Positions 21,805 to 31,990 of a DNA stretch of 64,000 nucleotides are shown piece after piece; position 1 is the stretch's first letter, and each line of letters opens with the position of its first letter. A program made the translations under genes and the position numbers. The stretch is from Geosiphon pyriformis. Lineage: Eukaryota; Glomeromycota; Glomeromycetes; Archaeosporales; Geosiphonaceae. The stretch lies in NCBI GenBank assembly GCA_016748015.1, contig JAAOMT010000384.1, positions 181,503 through 245,502 of the forward strand, in the 5' to 3' direction. The notes under the pieces are model-generated. The model had not been told where the DNA came from. It saw only the letters and a list, made by a program, of their open reading frames with translations, and searched no databases.

Positions 21805-22436
21805 TGTTACAGTTGAAACCCATAATTTTTATTAGTTATTACATGTATTAGCCACTGATGTCATATAATTAGCCACTTTATTTTTAGATAGTAATTATTG
21901 ACCTGGTCATTGACCACTTTCATTAATTATATAAGCAATGAGTCTCTTAGCTGTAGAAAATCATCTTTCAGACAAGAATCAAATAAATAAAAATAACAAC
22001 TTTTATCTCAATCACTCTTTTATCGCTAATTTCCCTTTCCCTGCCTTCAAGTATTCGAACATCTTAGGATAAAAGATTACTTGTTGGCCTTTTCCTGTTT
22101 GAATAATTGTAGTATTTGAAGACTATTTGTATAAACATAACTGAAAAGCACAAGTTAATACCTGATATTGAATTCTAAGAGAACCGATGTGAAGGCATAG
22201 AATTAATACCAGCAGTGATCAATTGTTGACAGTACGGACTATCTTTCTACCTTCAGATTCCCTTGTTACCTTTTGAAAAGAATAGCGACTAAGATATTTT
22301 ATAAGACTGATCTCACACATTGAATCCATACTCATTCAATTCACTCATTGAAGTTGAATCCCCTTTGATTATTTCCATCACCCTACAATCCTGTTCTCCC
22401 TTGCTATCTGTTAGCTTGTTACTCCAACCCATAACA
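21805..22436 (+). repeat. Ty3-B1 5' LTR
   Basis: 632 bases, TGTTACAGTTG...CCCATAACA. It contains a TATA box (TTATATAAG, ~21927) and an AATAAA cluster (~21975-21985). It is highly similar to the 3' LTR at 28665. TAAAAG separates its end from the PBS-like site. Confidence 0.92.
21927..21935 (+). promoter_or_regulatory. TATA box of Ty3-B LTR
   Basis: TTATATAAG followed by GCAATGAGTCTCTTAGCTG. The same box (CTATATAAGCAAT) occurs in the B1 3' LTR (~28796) and the B3 LTR (~49511), and as its reverse complement in B2. Position ~120 bases into the LTR fits a retroelement promoter; the start site itself is not determined. Confidence 0.6.
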
Positions 22437-22442
22437 TAAAAG

Positions 22443-22454
22443 TGGTGCTTCCTG
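22443..22454 (+). promoter_or_regulatory. Candidate primer-binding site of Ty3-B1
   Basis: TGGTGCTTCCTG starts six bases after the LTR end. B3 has TGGTGCTCCCTG at the same place (50025-50036) and Ty3-A2 has TGGTGCTCTCCC (35265-35254). A PBS begins TGG because it pairs with the tRNA 3' CCA. The tRNA is not identified. Confidence 0.5.
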
Positions 22455-22488
22455 TGAAGTTGTCAAAATTCACTTATTCCCTCATTGT

Positions 22489-24087
22489 ATGAGTAATTAC
22501 TCATATCTGCCATAGCAATCAGAAGAACACTTTGCAGCACACAACAGAAACGACCTAGATTTCATTGAACTTAATCCTCTGCCCTTCTGTTTGATCTGCT
22601 TTCCCATTGAAGAACAATCTAGCAGACAATTCCAAGACTTTTGGAACTGGTTCCTAAATAAGCATTTAGCTGAAGCCTATACAACTTATACAACCTATTA
22701 CTTTGATCAAGCTTATTTTGAAGATAACTTTGAAGAAAAAAACAACAGTATCAATCAGCTCTTATATTCTGCAACCTTTGAACAACAGTCCCCTGATTTC
22801 AAATATCTGAATCATCAAATCCACATTTGGATTGCTGCTCATCAATTAACAATAACTCTTCTTGAAACAGAAGAAGAAAACTACCAAACAGCCCCTATTT
22901 TTGATCTCTTCTTAAGTAAATCAGAGCACTTCACACAAACAGTAACTCTTAAACCAATGGCCCAAGATCCAATGCAAGTAAACATCCTGGCCATCCTCCA
23001 AGGCATACAAACTGCTTTGAGATGAAGAAACAACACCCCACTACCCCTATTCAGAGGTAATATCCAAGATCCAATTGAATGGTTAGATGATTTTGAAAGA
23101 GCAGCCACTGCAAACCAGTATGATGATGAATACAAGTTCCAAATTGTTGGTGACTACCTCCAAGGCTCCTCTGCTACCTGGTTTTCACAAAAAACCAATG
23201 CTGGTGCTCAACAAAAAATTGTTAGATTGACCCCAGCAAATATTGGAGAAAACAATACCTCTTTCATTACCCAGTTTGAAAACAAATTCAGAATCCCCAT
23301 CTTAATATCCAAATGGCGTATGGAATTAGAAAGAAAAACCCAAGGTCCTGGTGAAATTGTGACTGAATATGCCAAAGCAATCAGAAAACTCATCAAGCAT
23401 GTAGACTTTGGTAGAAACTGGACTGAAGAGCAAAAGATCTATTCCTTCACAAAAAGATTGAGAACTGATTTATTGTATGCTCTTTGGCCTCTCTTGGCTC
23501 TGAAAGACAACCCTACAATGAATATGGCTATTGAACTCAAAGAATGCATCTGGGATCCATACTTCCAATTTTCACTCCTGCTTCTGTCATGGCCTCCGCT
23601 CCTCAAGTGGCTGCTACTTCTTTTGCTGTTTAAACCCAAGACCCAAATGAACAATTAATAGATAACTCACAGCTAACCTTGCCCGGTTATTAGAACTGTT
23701 GGCACAAGCAGTCAGAGATAACCAGCAACCACCAAGACCTAGATATGAATCTCATTTTAACCAGCCCCAGCAACCTCCCTATCAAAGACAGCAAAATCGT
23801 GGCCCACCTGTGTGCTATCATTGTGGATTAACTGGACATTATTCAAGAAATTGTAACAATTCTCCACTGCCTCTTCCAGCTTCCAGAAACAATGACAACC
23901 AAAACAACAGACCCAACAACAACAACAATGTCCCCAATCAAAGACCTAATCATGCCAACATCAATTTCTTTGAAGAGGATCTCCTAGTTGAAGCCACTGT
24001 TTATCAGCCTTTAAACTGGCAGGTGCACTTCCAAAGGGTAAGAGTGCAAGCCAACCAGAAGAAAACCCCTTTTACGCTTTTAACTTA
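22489..24087 (+). pseudogene. Ty3-B1 gag with CCHC zinc knuckle
   Basis: ATG 22489 aligns with the B3 start at 50071. The eighth codons later CAA is TAG here. Core: WNWFLNKHLAEAYT (~22640), LPLFRGNIQDPIEWLDDFERA (~23040), TWFSQKTNAGA (~23180) and RKTQGPGEIVTEYAKAIRKL (~23330), matching the retrotransposon Gag capsid region. The zinc knuckle CYHCGLTGHYSRNC (23813-23854) is an intact C-x2-C-x4-H-x4-C for RNA binding. An Asn/Pro/Gln-rich stretch follows. Stops (22513, 23023) and frameshifts near 23540 and 23660 inactivate it. Confidence 0.85.
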
Positions 24088-25280
24088 ACTAATGATGACC
24101 ATGACATAGATGAACTAGCAATCAACACTCCAGAACCAACCAGAAAGAAGAAGAAAGCCAAGGTTGATTTTGTTCTAGACCCCAACAAAGCCTCAACTTC
24201 TGCCGCTAATAACAATGAGCCACCAAAGACTAAAGTTTTTAAAAATCCTCCAAAGTTAGAACCCCCAGAATTGTACAAAAATCTGGACCCTATTCTGTTG
24301 TCAAAGATCTCATGGAAACCCCAGCATGTATTACCTTTGGCCAGTTAATGACCCACCTACAGTTCAGAAAAAATCTTCACAAATCCTTGATTCCAAAGAA
24401 GAAGACACCAAAAACCAACAAGCACTCTCACCAAGTTGAACTTGCTGACAACAGCAATGTCACCCTTCTGATTTGTAAAGCCCAAGTGGCTGGATACTTT
24501 ATTGACTTAATTCTGGACAGTAGATCATCTGTTAGTGTCATTGTCAAACACTTCTTGGAAGCAATTAGTAGAAAGCTTGATGAACCTTCCACCAGACCAA
24601 TGACCAATGTACATGATGACAAAAAGAAAGGACTGGGTATTGCCAAAGCTGTTCCTGTCTGCATCAATAGAATCAGCATTGAAACTGACATGGAAGTTTC
24701 TGAAGCCAAGGAATACACCATCATTGTTGGCAATGAATGGCTCAAGAAAGCAAAAGCTTTGCTTGATTATGAACTTTGTGAATTAACCATCAGATGTGGT
24801 GAGAAACCCATTGTGGTTAAGTGTCGCCATTGGACAACTCTCCCAGTACCCAAACAAAACCAAGAAGAAGAACAATCAGATGAATCAGATGATGAAGAAA
24901 GCGATGAAAAAGAAGAACAAGAAGAGCAAGAAGAAACTGCTGAACTTGCCTATACCACCTTCACCAGCAATGGCAAACCACTGGATAATGTTAAAGCAGA
25001 CAAAAAAGAAATCATTGTAAATGGCAAGCTGATCTGCTGGCCTTATTATGATATTCTTAGAAGAACCTTTGAAAGAAAATCTGGCAAGAAAGCCAAATAC
25101 AGTTTTTGGTGGCATGGTCTTTGTGCCCAGTGTTGGTGCAACAAATCCTTGTATTCTCCAAGTGATAAATGCAAATCATGCCTGATCTATTACAGAGATT
25201 GGGAACCAATCAGTTTGATACCCAGAGAAGAATTGAAAAAAGTACAGAAGTTTTTTGAGAATGAACCACCTGAGATTTAA
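24088..25280 (+). pseudogene. Ty3-B1 protease, acidic linker and small Cys module
   Basis: ITFGQLMTHLQFRK precedes the protease. The catalytic motif at ~24510 reads LILDSRSS instead of the DSG seen in B2 (LILDSGSS), a GGA-to-AGA change that should kill the protease. IIVGNEWLKKAKALLDYE is the second half of the fold. An acidic linker with many Glu/Asp (24860-24940) follows. Then comes a module WWHGLCAQCWCNKSLYS...CKSC (25107-25190), C-x2-C-x-C-x10-C-x2-C, probably zinc binding. A stop ends the frame at 25278-25280 just before RT, at a Gln codon in B2. The function of the Cys module is unknown. Confidence 0.8.
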
Positions 25281-25339
25281 TTACTGGCTGTAAACAAAAA
25301 AAACTCTCCCCAGAAGAAAGAAAAATAGACATTGAAAAT

Positions 25340-26618
25340 TTGCTGGCTAAAAATAGCCCAGTTATTTCCAAAGAAGGTGATACCCCTAGATGTACCCATG
25401 TGATACAACACACCATCACCACCAGAGAAACTCAATCCATCTATTTGAAGCCTTATCAATCCAATCGGCACAATAATGAGTTTATCAAGAAAAAAATAAA
25501 CCAGATGAAAGAACTTGGATTCATACAAGAAACCAAGAATAAATGGGCTTTTCCAGTTGTAGTGGTATTCAAGAAAGGTGGAACACTATGCTTTTGTGTT
25601 GACTACCACCAATTAAATGCCATCATTGAAAGAGACATGTACCTATTTTCCAAGATTGATGCAATGTTAGACCAATTCAAAGATGCTGCTTTCTTCTCAA
25701 CCATTAACTTAACTGCTGAATTCTGGCAAGTAGAGATGGATCCAGAAAGCAGAAAGAAAACTGCCTTTATCACCAAGTATGGCACCTATGAATTCACAGT
25801 CATGCCTTTTGGTCTTACCAATGCCCACCTTTCAATGCTTAATAGATAAAGTATTTGAATCAGTCAAGGAAAACTTTGTTTTAGTCTATTTGAATGACAT
25901 AATAGTATATTCAAAAACCTGGAATGAACACCTGAAACATTTGCAAAAGATTTTTGACCTCCTCAGAAATGCTGGCCTCAAGATCAACCCAATCAAATCT
26001 TTCTTTGGAAGACAATCCACCCAGTTCCTTGGTCATCTTATCACAAAAGATGGAATCTTTCCTGACCCAGCCAAAGTTGAAAAAGTCCAAAACATCAAAC
26101 AACCAATGAACATTCATAAACTATGCTCTTTTCTTGGTTTGGCCTCTTATTATCACAAATTTGTCAAGGGTTTCTCCAAAATCGCCTCTCCTTTCAATCA
26201 GCTATTCAGGAAAAATGTCAATTACCATTGGGGAACACATCAGCAAAAAGCCTTTGAAACTTTAAAAGAAAAACTGGTTACAGAACCCATCCTCAAGCAA
26301 CCTAATCTAGATCGACCCTTTATCCTCCACACTGATGCATCTGGCTTTGGACTTGGTGCTGTTCTCTCCCAAAAAGATGAAGATGGCAAAGAACATGTCA
26401 TAGCCTATGTCAGTAGAACTCTTTCTCCAGCAGAACAGAACTATTTGGTAGTAACAGATCACCAAGCTTTGGTTTGGCTGTGCAACAAAAAGAGGCTAGA
26501 ACACAAATGGATAACTCGCTGGATACTCCATTTGGATGAATTCAACTATGATATTCAACATCACAAAGAAGCTAATCATCAAAATGCTGATGCTTTTTCC
26601 AGATTTACCATCCAGTAA
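25340..26618 (+). pseudogene. Ty3-B1 reverse transcriptase and deleted RNase H
   Basis: RT order: KINQMKELGFIQ, FCVDYHQLNA (~25595), FFSTINLTAEFWQVEM (~25695; motif A Asp is Asn here, Asp in B2), VMPFGLTNA (~25800), VLVYLNDIIVYSK (~25880; YxDD is YLND in both B1 and B2), then thumb and connection. One short deletion near 25830 shifts the frame. RNase H shows LHTDASGFGLGAVLSQ (~26330), VVTDHQALVWL (~26450) and the end HHKEANHQNADAFSRF. About 78 bases are missing after LSPAEQNY, which removes the helix with the catalytic Glu that B2 retains (TEQECLAVVW). Confidence 0.88.
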
Positions 26619-26678
26619 CAGAACAACCCTCTCAAACCAAACCAACTTAATTATTAGTAATTTCCCTTTTTGACAAAC

Positions 26679-27937
26679 ATGATAATGGACTTGGACAACT
26701 ACTCTGCCTTAATAGAATTTTTGGGTAAAGGACAATACCCACCAAAATACACATGACAACAAAGAGAACATTTGCGCAAACAATCAAATTTCTATTTGAT
26801 TCGCCAGAACCAACTTTATAAAAGAAATAAAAAAGATCCTGACCACCCCCAGAGAGTCATCAGATTTGAAAAAAGAGAAATTGTGATCTACAATATGCAC
26901 ATTGATCCATTAGGTAGACACTTTGGAAAAACAAAAACAATTCAGAAAACTTTAACTCACTATTATTGGCCTACCTTAGGAAAAGACATTGCTGAATACA
27001 TCAAAACCTGTAATATCTGCCAAAGAAAAGGAAAACCCAATTGCAAAGAAGATATCCATCCAATCTCTGTTGGTCAACCCTTTGACAGAATTGGTATAGA
27101 TGTTGTTGGAACTTTAACAATAACTCCTGATGGCAACAGATACATTATTACAGCTACCGACTATCTTACAAAGTGGGTAGAAGCAAGAGCCACTTCAGAC
27201 CAAACAGCAGTCTCAATAGCCAATTTCATTTATGAAAATAACATTTGTCACCATGGCTGCCCAAAGAACTTTTATTTGACAGAGGAAGAGCTTTTCTTAG
27301 TACACTTGTTAAAGAACTTTGCAGAAAAATGGGAATATGTCACAAACTTTCCTCTCCTTATCACCCCCAAACAAATGGCCTAGTGAAACATTTCAATAGA
27401 ACACTATGTGAAACCCTAGCCAAAACCAGTGAAGAAACAAACTTATGGGACAAAGTACTACCTTCAGTCTTGTTTGCTTATAGAACTGTGAATCATGACA
27501 TAACAAGTTATGAACCTTTTTATCTACTCTATGGATGAATGGCAACCCTATCAATAAAAACTGACATTGAGACAATATCTTTTGAAAAAATAACAATAGA
27601 AAATTACAGAGACATTTTGCAAAAAAGACTTGGTACTATTCTTGACTCATTAGTAGAAGCATGGATAATTGCATTTGAAAAGTTAAAACAATTTCAAAAG
27701 AAGCTTAAGAAAAAGAAAACATATAAAACACTTTTCTTAAGTGTTGGTAACTTAGTTTTAGAATACCGTTCAGACAGAGACAATGTTTATAGTGATAAAT
27801 TCTCTAGCTGGTGGAGAGGACTCTTTATAGTCAACAAAGTCTTGAACAATGGTTCTTATATCTTACAAGATCAATATAAAACAATCTTCAATGATCATCC
27901 TGTTCATGGCACACGACTCAAGAAATATCACAAATGA
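26679..27937 (+). pseudogene. Ty3-B1 integrase with GPY/F-like C-terminus
   Basis: Zinc-binding N-terminus: MHIDPLGRHFGK...CNICQRKGK (~26895-27030), His-His-Cys-Cys. Core: IGIDVVGTLTITPDGNRY (Asp 1, ~27095), LLFDRGRAFLST (Asp 2, ~27255) and GLVKHFNRTLCETLAK (~27380), where the catalytic Glu is Lys (GAA-to-AAA), Glu in B2. The frame changes near 27270-27380. C-terminal SVGNLVLEYRSDR and WWRGLFIVNKVLNNGSYILQD resemble the GPY/F module. Pol stop TGA at 27935-27937, three bases before the ORF3 frame opens. Confidence 0.88.
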
Positions 27938-28038
27938 CTTAATTGGTTACCTGTTATGGTAATACTGACCCAAATGATCAACAAAAATCAGATATAAATA
28001 AATGCACCATTCCCAAAACAGAGGTATCTTCAATCAAC

Positions 28039-28695
28039 ATGAACAATTATTTCCTAGATCAAAACATTCAAAACGCTTTCTACACTCTCCATGAGTACTG
28101 GATCAAAAATTATCCAAATGCTACTTTGACCATTGGAAAACAAACCACCATAACTGATAACAGTGGAACATATACTGTTATTAGACCAAAGAAAACCACT
28201 ACCAGAAGAGAAAAAATTGGTAGTAAAATGGATAAGTATTTGCTGGAAAGCATAATAGCAACAATACTTATACCTTCCATGACAATTAGAAAAACGATTA
28301 AGGAAATCTTGCCCATAGACAAAAACTTGTCATATGAAAGACAACTAGAACTCTATGGTCATCTTGGTGAAATCATAGAAGAAATAAAGCTCATGAAGAA
28401 AACAACTTCAGAAATACAAGTGAAAATTTTGGGCATTATACATTTAGATGTCCCAAGAGTTTTGACCATTGCAAAAAGAGCCAAAACTCTTATACAAAGA
28501 TTTGGTCTCTTGGATACAAAGCTTATTTCGCCTCAAGTACTATACACTCTATTCACAAAAGACTTCAACAAACTAGTTAGTTTTGAGTTAGACAAAACCC
28601 TTCAATTAGAATACCCTATAAATAGCTTGATTTTGCTGGAGCTCAATCTCTTTGGAAAGGATGATGTTATGATTGAAACCCATAATTTTTATTAG
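28039..28695 (+). CDS. Ty3-B1 ORF3: intact ~218-residue protein after integrase, function unknown
   Basis: First ATG of the frame is 28039 (MNNYFLDQ); the frame itself opens at 27943, right after a TAA, so a short upstream extension lacks a Met. Stop TAG at 28693-28695, 31 bases inside the 3' LTR. No stop or frameshift, unlike gag-pol of this copy. Segments: TLTIGKQTTIT, IRPKKTTTRREKIG (basic), YLLESIIATILIPSMTI, LSYERQLELYGHLGEIIEEIKL, VLTIAKRAKTLIQRFGLL, FNKLVSFELDKTL, ending KDDVMIETHNFY. Mostly helical by eye. B2 carries the same ORF (broken). Ty3-A ORF3 is a likely distant homologue. No envelope hallmarks, no enzyme motif. It may be an accessory protein. Confidence 0.72.
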   Translation: MNNYFLDQNIQNAFYTLHEYWIKNYPNATLTIGKQTTITDNSGTYTVIRPKKTTTRREKIGSKMDKYLLESIIATILIPSMTIRKTIKEILPIDKNLSYERQLELYGHLGEIIEEIKLMKKTTSEIQVKILGIIHLDVPRVLTIAKRAKTLIQRFGLLDTKLISPQVLYTLFTKDFNKLVSFELDKTLQLEYPINSLILLELNLFGKDDVMIETHNFY

Positions 28696-29305
28696 TTATT
28701 ACATGTATTAGCCACTGATGTCATATAATTAGCCCTATTTTTAGATAGTGATCATTGACCTAGTTGTTGACCTGGTTGTTAATCACTTTCATTAGCTATA
28801 TAAGCAATGAGTCTCTTAGCTGTAGAAAATCATCTCTCAGACAAGAATCAAATAAATAAAAATAACAACTTTTATCTTAATCATTCTCTTATTGCTAATT
28901 TCCCTTTCTCTACCTTCAAGTATCCGAACATCTTAGGATAAAAGATTACTTGTTGGCCTTTTCCTGTTTGAATAATTGTAGTATTTGAAGACTATTTGTA
29001 TAAATGTGACTGAAGAGCACAAATTGATACCTGATATTGAATTCTAAGAGCACTAACGTAAAGACATAGAATTAATACCAGCAGTGATCAATTGTTGACA
29101 GTATGGACTATCCCTCTACCTTTAGATTCCCTTATTATCTTTTGAAAAGAATAGCGACTGAGATATTTTATGAGACTGATCTCACACATTAAATCCATAC
29201 TCATTCAATTCGTTCATTGAAGTTGAATCCCCTTTGATTATTTCCATCACCCTACAATCTTGTTCTCCCTTGCTATTCATTAGCTTGTTACTTCAACCCA
29301 TAACA
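28665..29305 (+). repeat. Ty3-B1 3' LTR
   Basis: 641 bases, TGTTATGATTG...CAACCCATAACA. Same TATA and AATAAA signals as the 5' LTR, with a short duplicated GACCTGGTTGTT phrase near 28760. Differences from the 5' LTR are few and mainly transitions. The first 31 bases encode the end of ORF3. Confidence 0.92.
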
Positions 29306-29660
29306 ATATATTCATAAATGTCTTTTCTCATTTGAGACCAAAAATAATATTCTAGTGTTCTCTGGGTGGTGCTGTTTTTTCTTAGGTGTGCTAATGAAGG
29401 GTCTGAGTACATGTTATATAAAATGGTTTTTTTTTCATGTTCTTGTATTAATCTGAGTGGATTGTCTGGGTTTCTGAAGTTTCGATAATAAATCATGTTG
29501 TTGTGTAAGAAATATTGTTTGGCTTGTTGTTGTAACCGATGTTTTTTATCTGAGGACCAATCTGTTGAGATTGTTAATGTCTCCAAATATTGTTTAAGAT
29601 TGTTGTAGTTTTTGGGATTCATTGTTTGTTGTTTTGTTGTTAATTCAAATGGGTGTTGGT
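29306..29660 (-). pseudogene. Ty3-A2 pol: integrase N-terminal zinc-binding region
   Basis: From 29622 (MNPKNYNNLKQYLETLTI) the frame gives FLHNNMIYYRNFRNPDNPLRL, MYSDPSLAHLRKNSTTQRTLEYYFW and MRKDIYEY, collinear with A1 2160-2460. The first conserved His of the zinc site is Ser here (MYSDP against MHTDP). The frame ends at the Ty3-B1 insertion (29305) and continues at 21804 on the other side. Confidence 0.85.
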
Positions 29661-29670
29661 TTTGTATTCT

Positions 29671-31080
29671 AATTTTGCCTCATTCTTAAGAGACAATCAA
29701 TGTTGGTATGGAGTTTTCCTGGTTTGTGGTGTACAATATATTGGTAGTTGGCTAAAAATCCTGTCCATTAAGTTTGTTTTGCGTTTAGATGAGTGTTTTT
29801 GTTATGAAGCCATTTGAGTCCAATATTATCAGTGATAATATCAAATTCTTTGGGTCTGAGGTAAAGATTGAAATGATGTAGGGCCCAAATTACTGCTGCA
29901 GTTTCTAATTCTGTTGCAGGGTAGTTCTTTTTGGCTGGTTTCAATGTTCTGCTAACATAAGCAATTACTCGCTCATTTCCATTGTCATCTAACTGTGATA
30001 GAATGGCACCAAAGGCAGTATAAGAGGCATCTGTTGCTAACCAGAATCTGTTGCTGAAATCTGGGTAGGCAAGAATTGGAGCTGTTATTAGTTTTTCTTT
30101 GAGGATTTCAAATGCGTTTTGGTGTTCAGCAGTCCATTTGTATTCAACTTTTTTGGTGGTAAGCTGGTTAAGAGGTTTTGCAATTTCTGAGAATTCTTTA
30201 ATAAACTTCTGATAGTAGGAGACTAACCCTATGAATCCTCTTAGTTCTGTAGTGTTTTGAGAAGTTTTGAAGTTTTTGACAGCGCTGATTTTTCCAGGGT
30301 CCAGTTTGATTCTATCTTTATTAACAATGTGACCAAAGAAGGCCAAGCTTGTTTTTCCAAAGTAGTATTTTTCAATGTTGAGTTTCAGTCCTGCTTTTTG
30401 TAATCATTGAAAAACTTCTCGCAGGTTTTTTAAGTGTAATTCAAATGATGGAGAATAAACATCAGTATCATCAAGATAAATAACTACTGACTTCCAAAAG
30501 AGTCCTTTGTACACAACATCCATTAATTTCTGAAATGTTGCTGGTGCATTGCATAATCTGAAAGGCATTACATTGAATTCGTAATTTCCTCCTTGGATTG
30601 TGAAGGCTGTTTTGGGACAATCTTTGGGGTCCATGGCAATTTGCCAGTATCCACTTTTTAGATCTAGTGTTGAAAAGTATTTGGCCTTTCCAAGAGCATC
30701 CAACATATTATCAATTCAGGGAAGAGGATAGGCATCTCCAATGGTGACACTGTTGAGTTGTCAATAATCAACACAAAATCATATCTTTCCATTTTTTTTT
30801 TAACTAAGACCACAGATGAGGCCCATGGACTCATTGATGGTTAAATAAGCACATTGTTGAGCATCCGTTGTACTTTTTTGCAGATAAATTGGTGACTTTC
30901 TGGAGCAACTCGGTAGGCTTACTGTTGTCTTGGTTTGACATCTTCTGTATAGATTTGGTGCTGAACCAAATCAGTTCTTCCTAAGTTATTGTTGTTTTTG
31001 GCAAAGATATCAGCAAATTCTGCAATTAGTTCTTTGAGCTGGTTCTGTTGTTGTGGTTCAAGTTGTCCCATGTTGATTCG
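29671..31080 (-). pseudogene. Ty3-A2 pol: reverse transcriptase and RNase H
   Basis: On the minus strand: LKELIAEFADIFAK (~31020), AKYFSTLDLKSGYWQIAMD (~30665, motif A Asp), NVMPFRLCNAPATFQKLMD (~30570), SVVIYLDDTDVYS (~30480, intact YLDD). RNase H: LATDASYTAFGAILSQ (~30025), ELETAAVIWALHHF (Glu, ~29900), IITDNIGLKWLHN (~29830), then the HHKPGKL...LSRM end (~29690). Frameshifts occur between 30920 and 30706, with stops at ~30404 and 29768. Catalytic residues of RT and RNase H are all retained, better than in A1. Confidence 0.9.
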
Positions 31081-31990
31081 AGATAGTTTTTCCATAACAA
31101 CATGGTAGTTTTTAGAGCTGGGGTTTGGGTTGATTTTTGGTAGTAAATGTCCAATAATTTTAGAGAAATTGGGGACTATTTGGAGTAATTCTTGTTGAAA
31201 GATATTACTGTGAATAACTCCAATTTTTAAGTTATTTAATAAAACTATGGGATAATTATTGGGGTTGTAAAAAGTAACTCGGACTTTCTTTGTTCCTTCT
31301 GGGATGTAAATATTTGGGATCAAGATATTATGTTTCAAGCAGATTTGTTTATTGGACTCAAAAATTTGTTGGGTGGTTGTTGGCTTTGGGCAGATATAGA
31401 TTTCAGGGTGTTCTCCGAAAGGTGAAATAGTGATTGGTTGGGAAAGACATAAAATCTGGTGAGACTCATTTTGTTTATTGAGAGCTATGTTTACTGGAAC
31501 TTCAAATCGTCCAGTTGAACCAAAACCTTGTGTTCCTCTTTTGCTTTTTCTCAATTGTTCTCTTTGATTGATTAACTGTAAGCCCAAAATGTTGATTAAG
31601 GATAAATAGATAGCTTGAGCAATTTTTTCAGCATGTTCAATTTTGAAAGGTTTATTGGTTTCATTTTGGAGTATTACTGTTATGTCACCAGTATATCCAG
31701 CATCAATTATTCCTCCTCTGACATTGATTCCTTTGCTTGCCAGAAAGGGCAATTTTGAGGTTGATTTTTGTGAAAGATTTGGGTTTGAGAACAAAAGTAT
31801 CCTTGTCTGGATATCTTAGGTCATATCCAGCATCAATTTCATGTGCTTTTTCAGGTTTTATTCCTTGTCTGTTGTTGAAGTATTTGAGTTGTAAGGCAGG
31901 CTGATTTTCGATGAGATAGATGGGTGTTGCTTCAATTTCTTCTGTTGCTTTAAGTTCTCCAAATTCAATTTTATTTTCATCATTTTCACT
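31081..31990 (-). pseudogene. Ty3-A2 pol: dUTPase domain
   Basis: All five dUTPase motifs can be followed on the minus strand. Motif 1: EIDAGYDL (31834-31818). Motifs 2-3: LASKGINVRG and GIIDAGYTGDITVIL (~31745-31680). Motif 4: AEKIAQAIYL (~31640). Motif 5: RGTQGFGSTG (31540-31509). A one-base shift near 31795 separates motif 1 from motif 2. The enzyme would hydrolyse dUTP, limiting uracil in cDNA; retroviral dUTPases are the known parallel. Sequence after motif 5 (31500-31090) continues toward RT with ITISPFGEHPEIYICPK and PNIYIPEGTKKVRV, a pro-like linker without a known domain. A1 has the same domain, so it is a family trait. Confidence 0.82.

Larger units (their letters stand above)
21805..29305 (+). 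mobile_element. Ty3/gypsy family B, copy B1, complete (7.5 kb)
   Basis: Two B LTRs (21805-22436 and 28665-29305) enclose gag, protease, Cys module, RT, RNase H, integrase and ORF3. It lies inside A2 integrase in opposite orientation. The flanks are ATGT (21801-21804) and ATAT (29306-29309), a 3-of-4 match for a target duplication. It is the only copy in the window with both B LTRs and an open ORF3, although gag-pol has several frameshifts, stops and catalytic-site changes. Confidence 0.93.

Noticed and set aside
27943-28038. Upstream start of Ty3-B ORF3 at 27943.
   Set aside because: The codon there is TTG and the frame merely opens after a TAA; the first ATG is 28039, giving a length close to Ty3-A ORF3.
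28039-28695. ORF3 as an envelope gene that would make Ty3-A/B errantivirus-like.
   Set aside because: No signal peptide, no membrane anchor, no Cys pattern or cleavage site; the protein is basic and helical. Position alone is not enough.
31505-31860. dUTPase domain as a sign of an endogenous retrovirus.
   Set aside because: Domain order, Gag CCHC and integrase GPY/F features are of Ty3/gypsy type, there is no env, and the other families are fungal-type LINEs.
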